Shown in pieces: positions 27,434-36,463 of a stretch of DNA of 64,000 nt. The translations under genes and the position numbers were made by a program. Origin of the DNA: Saprospiraceae bacterium. GTDB lineage: Bacteria; Bacteroidota; Bacteroidia; Chitinophagales; Saprospiraceae. The stretch is from positions 434,001-498,000 of the forward strand of contig JADKDE010000002.1 of the NCBI GenBank assembly GCA_016718505.1, in the 5' to 3' direction. Positions within the stretch are counted from its first letter, which is position 1. Every line of letters starts with the position of its first letter. The notes under the pieces are model-generated. The model made no database searches. It was not told the DNA's origin and was given only the letters and a program-made list of their open reading frames with translations.

Positions 27434-28393
27434 ATGGATGCTACACAGCAGATGCTTAATGTTTCATTAATAGAACCAAGACTCAAACATCCCACCATTT
27501 TTGCTCGCTTCGACGATCTGTCAGAAGGAGAAGAGTTTATTATACTAAATGATCATGATCCCAAGCCCTTATATTACCAGCTTTTAGGGGAGAGAGGAAA
27601 TACTTTTGTCTGGGAATATCTAGAACAAGGGCCCGAACAATGGCGTGTTAGGATAGGAAAGATAAAATCAGATGTTGGTTCTGAAACATTAGGAGAAATA
27701 GCTACAAAGGATCTAAAGAAAGCTCAAATATTCAAAAAGTATGGCTTGGATTTTTGTTGTGGAGGTAAAAAAACGGTAAAGGAGGCGTGTCAAGAAAAAG
27801 GACTGGATCCTTCTCTGATAGAAAAGGAACTGGAGCAGACGAATAGCGAATTTCAGGCTCGTCCTATCCCTTACAATGATTGGGAAATTGATTTTCTTAC
27901 GGACTATATTGTTATTACACATCACGCTTATGTACGAAAGACATTGCCAGATATTCAAGCTTATGCTAATAAGGTCATGAGAGTTCATCATCAAAACCAC
28001 CCTGAATTGATCCGAGTGAATAAATTGGTTCAGGACATCGTAGAAGAATTGTATGGCCATATGGAAAAAGAAGAGGAGATTTTATTTCCATATATCAAAA
28101 AATTGGCAGCAGCACAGAGGGCTAATCAAGGCATGGAGCGTAGTCCTTTTGGCTCAGTTCAGGGTCCTGTAAACATGATGGAGCGGGACCACGAGACCAT
28201 AGGAGAATATATGGAGGAAGTTCGAGCCTTGACTAAGGGCTATATGTTGCCTGAGGACGCTTGTGCTAGTTATAGTCTGTTGTACAGAACCTTGGATGAA
28301 TTCGAGGACGACTTGCATTTGCACATTCATTTGGAGAATAATATTCTGTTTCCAAAAGCACTTGCGATAGAAAAATCTTTTGTAAAGAATTAA
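27434..28393 (+). CDS. ric: Ric/ScdA di-iron protein (Fe-S cluster repair) with N-terminal DUF2249
   Basis: The protein has 319 residues. Residues ~10-75 are a DUF2249 domain ('ILNDHDPKPLYYQLLGE', 'EQGPEQWRVRIGK'). Residues ~87-135 are the ScdA N-terminal domain with the C108-C109 'DFCCGGKKT' motif. Residues ~155-315 are a hemerythrin-like four-helix bundle with di-iron ligands in 'THHAYVRKTLP', 'HMEKEEEILFP', 'ERDHETIGEYM' and 'HIHLENNILFP'. Ric/YtfE/ScdA proteins restore Fe-S clusters after nitric oxide or oxidative damage. It heads a six-gene operon of the same theme. The extra N-terminal DUF2249 is unlike classical YtfE. Confidence 0.9.
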   Translation: MDATQQMLNVSLIEPRLKHPTIFARFDDLSEGEEFIILNDHDPKPLYYQLLGERGNTFVWEYLEQGPEQWRVRIGKIKSDVGSETLGEIATKDLKKAQIFKKYGLDFCCGGKKTVKEACQEKGLDPSLIEKELEQTNSEFQARPIPYNDWEIDFLTDYIVITHHAYVRKTLPDIQAYANKVMRVHHQNHPELIRVNKLVQDIVEELYGHMEKEEEILFPYIKKLAAAQRANQGMERSPFGSVQGPVNMMERDHETIGEYMEEVRALTKGYMLPEDACASYSLLYRTLDEFEDDLHLHIHLENNILFPKALAIEKSFVKN

Positions 28394-28404
28394 TTACACA
28401 GTAT

Positions 28405-28890
28405 ATGACTACTAAACCTATCAAACGAAGCAAGGCTCTCGTAAGGTTTTCACAAGAGCACCATTATAATTTATTGCTTATTTGGCAAATAAAAGAAGGA
28501 TTGAGGAATAGCATAAAAGCTGAAAGGATCTCGGATTTTGTGCTATTTTTCTTTGATCAGGAGCTGGAAGGTCATCTAAATAATGAAGAAGAAGATTTAT
28601 TCAATAAACTATCTCCCGACAATGAATTGCTTGAAAGAGTGTTGGATGACCATAAAAAAATTAAAGGATTAGTTGCGAAGATTCGACACGATAGATCGAA
28701 TATTCAGCTATTGTTAGAATTTGCAGAAAATCTGGAAAAGCATATTCGCTTTGAAGAGCGGATACTGTTTAACTATTTTCAAGATAAATTTTCCGAAGTT
28801 GAAATGTCTGAATTGGCGGCTAAATATGGAGAAAAACCCACGGATGTTACAGCTAATTGGGAAGATAAATTTTGGATTACTAAAAAATAA
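28405..28890 (+). CDS. Hemerythrin domain protein
   Basis: The protein has 161 residues and is a single hemerythrin-like bundle with 'RFSQEHHYNLLLIWQI', 'ELEGHLNNEEEDLF', 'DDHKKIKGLV' and 'HIRFEERILFNYF' supplying His/Glu/Asp iron ligands. Such proteins bind O2 or NO at a di-iron site. It starts 11 bp after ric and ends 12 bp before the next gene, so it belongs to the operon. A role as NO/O2 sensor or scavenger is inferred from context. Confidence 0.85.
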   Translation: MTTKPIKRSKALVRFSQEHHYNLLLIWQIKEGLRNSIKAERISDFVLFFFDQELEGHLNNEEEDLFNKLSPDNELLERVLDDHKKIKGLVAKIRHDRSNIQLLLEFAENLEKHIRFEERILFNYFQDKFSEVEMSELAAKYGEKPTDVTANWEDKFWITKK

Positions 28891-28902
28891 ATTTTTAAAA
28901 TT

Positions 28903-29709
28903 ATGACAACAATAAATGCGAATACAAAAATTTCAAACATACTAAAACAAAGCCCAGAGGCTTTGGAAGCTATTATTAGTATTTCGTCAAAATTCAATAA
29001 GTTGCGCAATCCACTCCTAAGAAAATTGATAGCCTCTAGAACTTCGATTGCTACTGCCAGTGGCATTGGGGGATGCTCTGTTAATGATTTTTTTGAAAAA
29101 TTGAAACCTCTTGGATTTGAGATTGATGACAATGTAGTAGCAGAAACTAAGACCAGCGTCCCTCGGCCACAATTTATGGAAAACCTAAAGGAAGAAAACA
29201 TAGTTGAATTAGATGTCCGCCCCATTCTAGACGGTGGGAAGGATCCTTTTCAACTCATCTTGAATACCGTAAATGACTTGAAAAGTTCTCAGGTTCTAAA
29301 ATTAGTTAATAGTTTTGAGCCCACGCCACTTATCCAAATTTTAGAAAAAAAAGGATTCAAAACTTATTCTGAAACCATGAGCGATTACCTTGTTTATACG
29401 TATTTTTATAATACAGAAGCGATCAAAATGGCCGAGCCAATCGTCAAAAATAACAAGGAAGATTGGAATCATATTTTGGAAAATTATAAAAACAATATCG
29501 TGTACGTAGATGTTAGAGAACTTGAGGCTCCTCTGCCGATGCTTACTATATTGGAAGAACTGGATCGAATAAATCCGGAGAAATTGCTTTTTGTCTATCA
29601 CAAGCGGATTCCAGTATTTCTACTCCCAGAATTGCAAGAAAGGAAATTTGATTATTTGATTAATGAAATAAGTGATAACGAGGTCCATCTACTAATTTTT
29701 AAAAAATAA
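28903..29709 (+). CDS. DUF1858-like plus double DUF2249 protein
   Basis: The protein has 268 residues and is soluble. Residues ~5-65 are DUF1858-like ('TKISNILKQSPEALEAIISISSKFNKLRNPLL', 'GIGGCSVNDFFEKL'). Two DUF2249-type modules follow: about 93-165 ('NIVELDVRPILDGGKDPF', 'LKLVNSFEPTPLIQILEKKGF') and about 198-268 ('VYVDVRELEAPLPMLTILEELDRI', 'LLFVYHKRIPVFLLPEL'). These TusA-like modules recur beside hemerythrin and NO-related genes. Their chemistry is not established. The next gene starts one base after the stop, so translation is coupled. Confidence 0.78.
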   Translation: MTTINANTKISNILKQSPEALEAIISISSKFNKLRNPLLRKLIASRTSIATASGIGGCSVNDFFEKLKPLGFEIDDNVVAETKTSVPRPQFMENLKEENIVELDVRPILDGGKDPFQLILNTVNDLKSSQVLKLVNSFEPTPLIQILEKKGFKTYSETMSDYLVYTYFYNTEAIKMAEPIVKNNKEDWNHILENYKNNIVYVDVRELEAPLPMLTILEELDRINPEKLLFVYHKRIPVFLLPELQERKFDYLINEISDNEVHLLIFKK

Positions 29710-29710
29710 A

Positions 29711-31003
29711 ATGTTCAAGCCTCAGTTTAGCTCTCCTGATACCAAGACGACCTCGTACAAGGTAGTATTACCATTCTACGTGTATGCCTCCGTTTCATTT
29801 CTAGTGGCCACAATATTATTATTTGTGTATAGCGATGCATTTTTGATGCATTATTTTCATCCCAAGATTTTAGCGATTACGCATACGATGGCCTTAGGTT
29901 GGGCAACGATGTTGATATTGGGAGCTAGCCACCAGTTAGTCCCCGTATTTATCGAAGGTAAATTGTACAGCAACAGATTGGCTTATATTTGCTTTGTGCT
30001 GGCTGCAATCGGGATACCATTGTTGGTATATGGGTTTTTTACTTTCAATATGCAAGCACCAGCCAAATGGGGTGGGCGTTTTGTCGTACTGGCCATACTG
30101 GCTTATATGGTCAATTTGGGTGGAAGTATGGCAGGAACCAAGCGGATAAATATTCATGCCGTATTCGTTATGACTGCAACTTTGTGGTTGATGTACACAG
30201 CACTTATGGGTTTGATTTTGGTATATAATTTTCACACACCCTTGTTGGAGAGTGGTTCACAGCACTATTTGCCTTTGCATGCACATGGAGGCATAGTGGG
30301 GTGGTTTTTGCTTTTGGTGTTTGGCGTTGCTTCACGGTTGATACCCATGTTTTTAATTTCAAAATATACAAATGTCAAATTGCTTTGGGTCATTTATACA
30401 CTGATTAATGTTGGATTGCTTTTTTATCTGGTTTTATTTTATTTTGAAAAAAATAAATTGCTTTCATTGATACCTCCAATGCTTACATTGGTAGCAGTGG
30501 TATTATTCATATTTTATTGTTACAAAGCTTATAAAAATCGTTTGCGCAAATCAATCGATGAACAGATTCAAATCTCTCTGTTAGCTATCTTCATGATTTT
30601 ATTACCTATGATTATTTTGTTTGGAATAATTATTTTGATGTTAATAGGTACTAGCGAAAATACTGAATTGTCGCTTACTTATGGTTTTGTAATATTTTTT
30701 GGATGGCTCACTTCTATCATTCTGGGCATGACGTTCAAAACATTGCCTTTCATCACCTGGAATAAGGTGTACCACAAGAGAGCGGCGCTAGGAAAAACGC
30801 CCAATCCCAAAGATCTGTTCGATGCATTTGTGTTTAAAAATATGAGTGTGACCTATTTGATAGGATTTTTGGTTTTTGCTATGGGGATTTTTTATATGTG
30901 GTTACCTTTGTTGAAAATTGGGTCTATGTTTTTGATCTTTACGTCAATATTTTATAATTTTAATGTCATAAAAATAATCAGCCACAGGGCGAAAGTCTCA
31001 TGA
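29711..31003 (+). CDS. Heme-copper oxidase subunit I-like / NO-related 12-helix membrane protein
   Basis: The protein has 430 residues and about 12 hydrophobic helices. Histidines sit in helix contexts like heme-copper oxidase subunit I: H58 ('ITHTMALGWATMLILGASHQ', with H74) and H190/H192 ('LHAHGGIVGWFLLLVFGVASRLIPMF'). The sequence is closer to the stand-alone COX1-like/NnrS-like proteins of NO operons than to a true oxidase, and no subunit II or cytochrome c gene is near. I infer an NO-handling heme protein of the inner membrane. The next gene overlaps its end by 4 bp. Confidence 0.7.
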   Translation: MFKPQFSSPDTKTTSYKVVLPFYVYASVSFLVATILLFVYSDAFLMHYFHPKILAITHTMALGWATMLILGASHQLVPVFIEGKLYSNRLAYICFVLAAIGIPLLVYGFFTFNMQAPAKWGGRFVVLAILAYMVNLGGSMAGTKRINIHAVFVMTATLWLMYTALMGLILVYNFHTPLLESGSQHYLPLHAHGGIVGWFLLLVFGVASRLIPMFLISKYTNVKLLWVIYTLINVGLLFYLVLFYFEKNKLLSLIPPMLTLVAVVLFIFYCYKAYKNRLRKSIDEQIQISLLAIFMILLPMIILFGIIILMLIGTSENTELSLTYGFVIFFGWLTSIILGMTFKTLPFITWNKVYHKRAALGKTPNPKDLFDAFVFKNMSVTYLIGFLVFAMGIFYMWLPLLKIGSMFLIFTSIFYNFNVIKIISHRAKVS

Positions 31004-31323
31004 ATGTAATCACAAATGACAATATGAAATGTATGATGGCATTGGCTGGATTAGAACTGGTGATGGATCCAGAAATTGGGCTCAATGTTGTGGACTTAGG
31101 GCTTATCTATGAAATAAATTTTATTGAAGAAGAGCACAAAATAGTTTGCAATATGATACTTACCACACAGTTTTGTCCGATGGGAGAGTCCATCGTCGAT
31201 AATGTCAAAATGTCGTTGCAGTCATCATTTGCAAAAAATGAGGCAGTGGTTAATTTGACCTTTGATCCACCTTGGAGCCTAGAAAATATTTCAGAAATAG
31301 GAAGACAATTTTTAAATAGATAA
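31000..31323 (+). CDS. MIP18/DUF59 family metal-sulfur cluster assembly factor
   Basis: The protein has 107 residues. 'VMDPEIGLNVVDLGLIYEI', 'TTQFCPMGESIVDNVK' and 'VVNLTFDPPWSLENISE' are the DUF59/SufT/PaaD signature, including the conserved Cys in the 'T..FCP' loop. Members help mature or repair Fe-S proteins. Overlap with the upstream membrane gene (ATGA) and a 4-bp gap to the Rrf2 gene place it firmly in the stress operon. Confidence 0.88.
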   Translation: MNVITNDNMKCMMALAGLELVMDPEIGLNVVDLGLIYEINFIEEEHKIVCNMILTTQFCPMGESIVDNVKMSLQSSFAKNEAVVNLTFDPPWSLENISEIGRQFLNR

Positions 31324-31327
31324 AATT

Positions 31328-31759
31328 ATGCTGAGCATTACTTGTAAGGCCTCTATAAAAGCCGTAATATATCTCGGATCTCGAGCTCATCTTAATACCA
31401 AGGCGAGTATCAAGGAAATATCAGAATTCACCAACGAGAATGAACATACGGTGGGAAAGCTTTTGCAGAAATTGGTTAAAGGTAGTATTATCAACAGTAC
31501 GAAAGGACCCAATGGCGGCTTTTTTATAACGGAGGAACAAAGAAATCAGCCCGTCATCAATATCATCCAAACGATTGATGGCAAGGAGGTTTTTAATCAG
31601 TGTGGGCTAGGTCTTAGCAAATGCAGTGACAGCCATCCCTGCCCATTTCACAAAGATTTTATGCCTATACGTGGCATGTTCAAACAGATGTGCGTGGAAA
31701 AGAGAATTTGTGACTTGTATGAAAATGTTAACAGCGGATTAAGTTATCTCGTCGGTTGA
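31328..31759 (+). CDS. Rrf2 family regulator, NsrR-like
   Basis: The protein has 143 residues. An N-terminal winged helix ('ISEFTNENEHTVGKLLQKLVKGSIINSTKGPNGGF') is followed by C92, C99 and C105 ('QCGLGLSKCSDSHPC'), the three-cysteine Fe-S site of Rrf2 sensors. The spacing is close to the Cys93/99/105 set of NsrR, the NO sensor. It closes the ric operon and probably represses it through the AAGTATT palindromes before 27434. IscR-like or RsrR-like sensing remains possible, but the neighbours favour NO. Confidence 0.87.
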   Translation: MLSITCKASIKAVIYLGSRAHLNTKASIKEISEFTNENEHTVGKLLQKLVKGSIINSTKGPNGGFFITEEQRNQPVINIIQTIDGKEVFNQCGLGLSKCSDSHPCPFHKDFMPIRGMFKQMCVEKRICDLYENVNSGLSYLVG

Positions 31760-31777
31760 TTTTTTCTTTTGTAAACA

Positions 31778-32215
31778 CTACAATAGCAAATTAGAATTTT
31801 CTTTATATTCCTTAAAATTTTGATAGCCTGGGAGGATATATGCAGCGACCCCTAGCAAAATAAAGGGAATCATGGCATCCACGGCCATCCACTCTTCTAA
31901 AATATAGTGCCCAACTTCCAAAGAAATGAAATAAAAAACCCAGCAGACAATAAAAATTCGTCTTTGTTTAGACCAAATCAAACCCAAGCCGATCGCAACT
32001 TCTACAAAAGGAATAATCATAAGATAAAAATCGAAAAGCGTATATGGAAGTTGTATTCTAAGTTGCCCATTGGAGAATTGACTCAGGTAATAGTCGTGAA
32101 AAGTACCATGGCTGCAAAATTTACTGACCCCAGCCACCAGCATGGTGACTATCATAGCGAATCGCAACATCAGTTCTGCATTTTTGAGCGTTCTAAGACT
32201 TATATCGTTTGTCAT
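31778..32215 (-). CDS. DoxX/MauE-like four-helix membrane protein
   Basis: The protein has 145 residues with four hydrophobic segments, 'VAGVSKFCSHG' after the first, 'FVEVAIGLGLIWSKQRRIF' around the second and third, and a polar C-terminal tail. The layout fits DoxX- or MauE-like membrane proteins, but I cannot place it exactly. It is convergent with the Rrf2 gene (18-bp gap), so it is not part of that operon. Confidence 0.6.
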   Translation of the reverse strand: MTNDISLRTLKNAELMLRFAMIVTMLVAGVSKFCSHGTFHDYYLSQFSNGQLRIQLPYTLFDFYLMIIPFVEVAIGLGLIWSKQRRIFIVCWVFYFISLEVGHYILEEWMAVDAMIPFILLGVAAYILPGYQNFKEYKENSNLLL

Positions 32216-32521
32216 GGCTTAGATTTTTGATTTATTGAAAAAAATTGGATAATCTTATCTTTGAGGAATTTCTATTTGTTACTTTAGTATTATATTCATA
32301 CCTTATCGTACGCCAAATTTTCTATTCTCCATTAGAGATGTAAACGGACATGGGATGAAATATAAAGATACAGAATTCTTGCTTAATTGGACCTTTCGTA
32401 AAATATTTAAAATATACGAAATAATAGGCAATTTGATAGAGATAATTATCCAAAATGCAAACATAAAGTTATCTCAATACGGAATCAAAAATTTATAAGC
32501 AAATTTTAAAATAAATAAACT
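32216..32521. other. Intergenic region between two minus-strand genes
   Basis: These are 306 AT-rich bases. I see no hairpin with a T-tract after the hexosaminidase gene, no repeat, and no ORF with a credible start. Confidence 0.3.
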
Positions 32522-34846
32522 TTATTCTAGTTCAAGTTCATCCACAAAAAGCCAAGCTTCTTTGCCTTCACCTGGCAGCAGTCGTGCTATTTTTCCATGT
32601 CTCTGAATGATGATTTTGATGTTTTCAGAAGTGATGGGCGTAAATTCCATGTCAAATGCCACATAATTCTCTGTGCCTGCGGCGACTTCTTTTTCAGAAA
32701 CAAGCTGGTAGGAGTCTCCGACTTTTTGGTATATGCTTACTCTTTTGGGAGGGTAAATCCACTGACCAGGGGCTTGATAAAAATGTGTTCGAAACCTAGT
32801 GATGGTCTTTGGTATAGAAAACTCAATGGTAGCGTCCACATTTTGACCCAACCAGCCTAGCCATTCATTATCTCCATATCTTTGGGGATTGCCTTTGATG
32901 CCATTGACAAGGGCGGATTTGGTTCCCAACGAATAATTTTCATGAGGTTCGCTCAACAAGGTGATGGCGGCCCCAGATGTTTGTGTGATATCAAATTTTC
33001 GCTTCCAAAGTTGACCCACTGGACGTTTACTTTTGACCATCCCAGCAGTTATTGTCGTATTTTTTGTAATAGGAATTGGCTTAGAATATTTGGGAGATTT
33101 TTTATTTGGAACTTTTTCATCCAGCGTATAAAGTATCTTATAGCCTTTTTTGTATGCAGATAGCTCTAGGAGCAGTCCACCTCCTGGATTGGGCATGGTT
33201 TTTCCCTGAATCCCAGTGAAATGTGTCGCGGCATTAACTTTGAGTTGTGTGAGTCTATCCATATGTATGGCCAGTCTATCTAAAAATTGCTTATAATCTT
33301 TGGCCTTGGGTGACCAAGCGACCTCGGCTAGGGCACAAGCCCTAGGAAATACCATATACTCAACCTTTTTCGAATCCCTCAAATATTCAGTCCAAACATT
33401 GCCTTGACAACCTAGGATATGGTTTGTATCACTTGTCGTTAGCCCTTGTGGTATTGGGTCGTAGTTGTACACTTTTTCTAGCGGTAAAAATCCTCCAATT
33501 GCTAAGGGTTCATCGGGGCTTTCATTTTGATAATAATCAAAATAACAATGCGAAGCTGGTGTCATGATGACATCATTGCCTTTACTGGCAGCTTTTATAC
33601 CACCCTCTGTGCCACGATAAGACATAACCGTCGCAGTTTTAGAAATTCCACCATCCAATATTTCATCCCAGCCAATTATTTTTTTTCCTTTTGTCGCCAA
33701 AAAAGTTTCAATTTTTTTCATAAACCAAGATTGAAGTTGGTCTTCGTTTGCAAGGCCGTACTTGGTGATATTTGCTTGACAGTCAGGACATTCTTTCCAG
33801 CGGGTCTTAGGACATTCATCACCACCGATATGTATGTACGGACCTGGAAATAATGCTGCAACTTCGGTTAATACGCTTTCTAAAAAATAAAAAGTAGAAT
33901 CTTTGGTACAAAAAACATCGTCAAAAACGCCCCAAGTCTTACTGGTCTTAAATGGGCCTGCAGCACAGCCAAGTTTTCTATACGAGGCAAGCGCAGCAAG
34001 AGCATGACCCGGCATTTCGATTTCTGGTATTATGGTCACATGTCTTTTTTGTGCATAGGATACGACATCTTTTATCTCTTTTTGAGTGTAAAATCCTCCA
34101 TATTTTTGATTGTCGTACCTAGCAGGTTGATCATTGAAATGTCCTTTTAGCGTGGAGTCTCTATAAGCTCCTTTTTTTGTCAATTTTGGAAATGCCTTAA
34201 TCTCAATCCTCCATCCTTGATCATCGGTTAGATGCCAATGGAAATAATTGAATTTATGCATAGCCAATAGGTCGATATATTTTTTGACAAAAGCTACTGA
34301 ATAAAAATGCCTAGCTACATCGAGGTGCATCCCTCTATAAGTAAATCTTGGGGTATCTAAAATGGCTACACATGGGATTTTCCACTTGGTAATCCTTCGT
34401 TTTTTTGCTGGAAGGTAAACTCCCTCAGATGCCAGTTGAAGTAGCGATTGGATGCCATAAAATAAACCTTGATTGGTCCTAGCTATTATTTGAATGTCGT
34501 TTGGATTGATATTGAGCCTATATCCTTCTGCGTACTTAAAAGTATCGACCAATAGCAAGGTTACTACATTGGTTGATTTCTCTTGTTTTGCGTATTTATT
34601 GGTTTGAAATGCAGCTTTTAAAAACTCTACTTCATTGTCCATGATGCCTTTAGTTGCATTGATTTTCACCCCATTATTCCATGTGAAGAAGCCACTTTTT
34701 TTCTGTATTGAAGCTGGAGCAGGGATGATTGGGTACCTTTGTGCGTAGAGATTTGCTTGGTGCAAAAGGACTATGACTAGGCAAATTGCAGCAGTAAAAT
34801 ACTTTAGGCTGAGATGGGAAAATGCAAATGTAGTTTTTCTATTCAT
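32522..34846 (-). CDS. Beta-N-acetylhexosaminidase, GH20
   Basis: The protein has 774 residues from the ATG at 34846, which opens a signal peptide ending LYAQ. It has an N-terminal GH20b domain, then the catalytic TIM barrel ('TYRGMHLDVARHFYSV', 'FHWHLTDDQGWRIEIK') with the catalytic pair D343-E344 in 'HIGGDECPKTRW'. The C-terminal ~200 residues hold a chitobiase-like C-terminal region and a beta-sandwich ending that resembles an F5/8-type carbohydrate-binding domain. It would release terminal GlcNAc/GalNAc from chito-oligosaccharides or glycans in the periplasm or outside. The gene stands alone. Confidence 0.92.
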   Translation of the reverse strand: MNRKTTFAFSHLSLKYFTAAICLVIVLLHQANLYAQRYPIIPAPASIQKKSGFFTWNNGVKINATKGIMDNEVEFLKAAFQTNKYAKQEKSTNVVTLLLVDTFKYAEGYRLNINPNDIQIIARTNQGLFYGIQSLLQLASEGVYLPAKKRRITKWKIPCVAILDTPRFTYRGMHLDVARHFYSVAFVKKYIDLLAMHKFNYFHWHLTDDQGWRIEIKAFPKLTKKGAYRDSTLKGHFNDQPARYDNQKYGGFYTQKEIKDVVSYAQKRHVTIIPEIEMPGHALAALASYRKLGCAAGPFKTSKTWGVFDDVFCTKDSTFYFLESVLTEVAALFPGPYIHIGGDECPKTRWKECPDCQANITKYGLANEDQLQSWFMKKIETFLATKGKKIIGWDEILDGGISKTATVMSYRGTEGGIKAASKGNDVIMTPASHCYFDYYQNESPDEPLAIGGFLPLEKVYNYDPIPQGLTTSDTNHILGCQGNVWTEYLRDSKKVEYMVFPRACALAEVAWSPKAKDYKQFLDRLAIHMDRLTQLKVNAATHFTGIQGKTMPNPGGGLLLELSAYKKGYKILYTLDEKVPNKKSPKYSKPIPITKNTTITAGMVKSKRPVGQLWKRKFDITQTSGAAITLLSEPHENYSLGTKSALVNGIKGNPQRYGDNEWLGWLGQNVDATIEFSIPKTITRFRTHFYQAPGQWIYPPKRVSIYQKVGDSYQLVSEKEVAAGTENYVAFDMEFTPITSENIKIIIQRHGKIARLLPGEGKEAWLFVDELELE

Positions 34847-34956
34847 AAAATAATCACTAATAAAAAACAAGGAAAAAATCGATTTCTAAACAAAAAATTT
34901 AGAAAAGCACCTCAAAATTAGTAATTAATATATTATAAAAAAAACAAATGTGTTAT

Positions 34957-35892
34957 TTATTTTCTTAAATTCTTCAAAATGTCGTCCGTCATCATCTTTA
35001 GATCGTACTTTGGAGTCCAACCCCAATCAATTCTTGCGGCATCATCGTTGACGCTTTCTGGCCAAGATGCGGCGATTGCTTGTCGAAAATCAGGCTGATA
35101 ATCAATCCTAAAATTAGGAATGGTTTTGGATATTTCAGCTGCAATCTCTGCTGGTGTGAAATCCATGGCACCTATGTTGTAGGAGGTTCTTACTTTGATA
35201 TTTTCTTTGGGAGCGTTCATAATCTCCAAAGTCGCCTTGATGGCATCGGGCATATACATCATGGGCAGGCGTGTATCTTTGTCTAAATAGCAAGTATATT
35301 TTCCCTCTGCGACTGCTTTGAGATATATGTCCACAGCGTAGTCTGTTGTGCCACCGCCTGGGAGCGTTTCCCAACTTATGATACCAGGATATCGTACAGA
35401 GCGAACATCTACATTATATCGTTTATGATAATATTGGCACCAGTTTTCTCCAGCAGCTTTACTGATTCCGTAAACAGTTTCAGGTGTTATATTGGGGTGT
35501 TGAGGAGTGTTCACGCGTGGGGTAAGTTGTCCAAAAACAGCTATGGTACTTGGGTAAAATACCTTATCTAAATCATAGTTTCTGGCTGCTTCTAATATAT
35601 TTAGCAATCCATTCATATTGATATTCCAAGTAAAAACTGGATTTGCCTCCCCTTTGGCCGATAATATGGCTGCAAGGTGATAGATTTGATCTATTTGGTA
35701 TTTTGAAATAAGGTAAAATAATTTATTTGAGTCAGTCACATCCAATTGTTCATACGGGCCATCGTAGGTTCCAGTGGTCCTAATATCAGAAGCAATAACA
35801 TTGTCCTCTCCATACAGTTCTCTTAGGTTTTTTACTAGTATTGTACCGATTTGACCACAAGCTCCAGTGACTAAAATTTTTGGCTTCGCCAT
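34957..35892 (-). CDS. L-threonine 3-dehydrogenase, SDR (epimerase-like) type
   Basis: The protein has 311 residues. An extended SDR fold starts with 'ILVTGACGQIGTILVKNL', has the catalytic 'YGISKAAGE' (YxxxK) and the typical 'RYPGIISWETLPGGGTTDYAVDIYLKA' substrate-loop wording of the SDR threonine dehydrogenases common in Bacteroidota. It oxidises L-threonine to 2-amino-3-ketobutyrate with NAD+. A UDP-sugar epimerase is the alternative, but this loop sequence argues against it. The partner KBL lyase is not in the window. Confidence 0.87.
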   Translation of the reverse strand: MAKPKILVTGACGQIGTILVKNLRELYGEDNVIASDIRTTGTYDGPYEQLDVTDSNKLFYLISKYQIDQIYHLAAILSAKGEANPVFTWNINMNGLLNILEAARNYDLDKVFYPSTIAVFGQLTPRVNTPQHPNITPETVYGISKAAGENWCQYYHKRYNVDVRSVRYPGIISWETLPGGGTTDYAVDIYLKAVAEGKYTCYLDKDTRLPMMYMPDAIKATLEIMNAPKENIKVRTSYNIGAMDFTPAEIAAEISKTIPNFRIDYQPDFRQAIAASWPESVNDDAARIDWGWTPKYDLKMMTDDILKNLRK

Positions 35893-36367
35893 GTTTATTT
35901 TTTATTTCAGGTAAAAATATTCAAAATTTCAATAAAAATGCTAATCGGCAACTGTTAAGAATAAAAAAAAATGCTCATCGAATCAATTCATCCTAACAAA
36001 AAATTATTTGATAGTCTAATTTTAAAAACAAAATAAATAAACAATCTAAATAAAGAAAAACATGAGTTTGTGTTTGTGCTTTTTTCTATTTGGTAGCTAA
36101 AGTTCAATCCCCAATTTGGCCTCTTTTTCCTAGATGAAAAGGGTTTGGTTTGATTCAAAGTTTGAAAACTTGCACCAGCATAAAATATTGAAGACCATTC
36201 AATCTGGATCTTTATCAAAGCTATGGTCGAAAAATTCGCTTAGAGTCATATTGTGAAAACTCAAAATCTTCAAAAGGGTCTTGAGGCTGATATTGCATCC
36301 TTTCTCATATCTCCCGTACTGTACGCGATTAAAATAGTAAGTATATGCGAATTGCTCATAATTAGAA

Positions 36368-36372
36368 AAACC
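36368..36372. repeat. Target-site duplication, left copy (AAACC)
   Basis: AAACC directly abuts the left end of the IS and is repeated at 37704-37708 on the right. Removing one copy with the IS restores the host reading frame. Confidence 0.75.
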
Positions 36373-36463
36373 AAGACCGTTGCACGATAAAAAGGGCGAA
36401 ATAAATGGAATAAAATGTAGTTAAAATATTGTATATCAGCCATTTAGGTTGTATTTTAGCGAT

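Noticed and set aside
29711..31003. True terminal cytochrome oxidase subunit I
   Set aside because: There is no subunit II, III or cytochrome c gene nearby, and the gene sits inside an NO/Fe-S repair operon.
35988..36218. 76-codon minus-strand ORF
   Set aside because: It overlaps the end of the split HTH gene in another frame, and its content is not protein-like.
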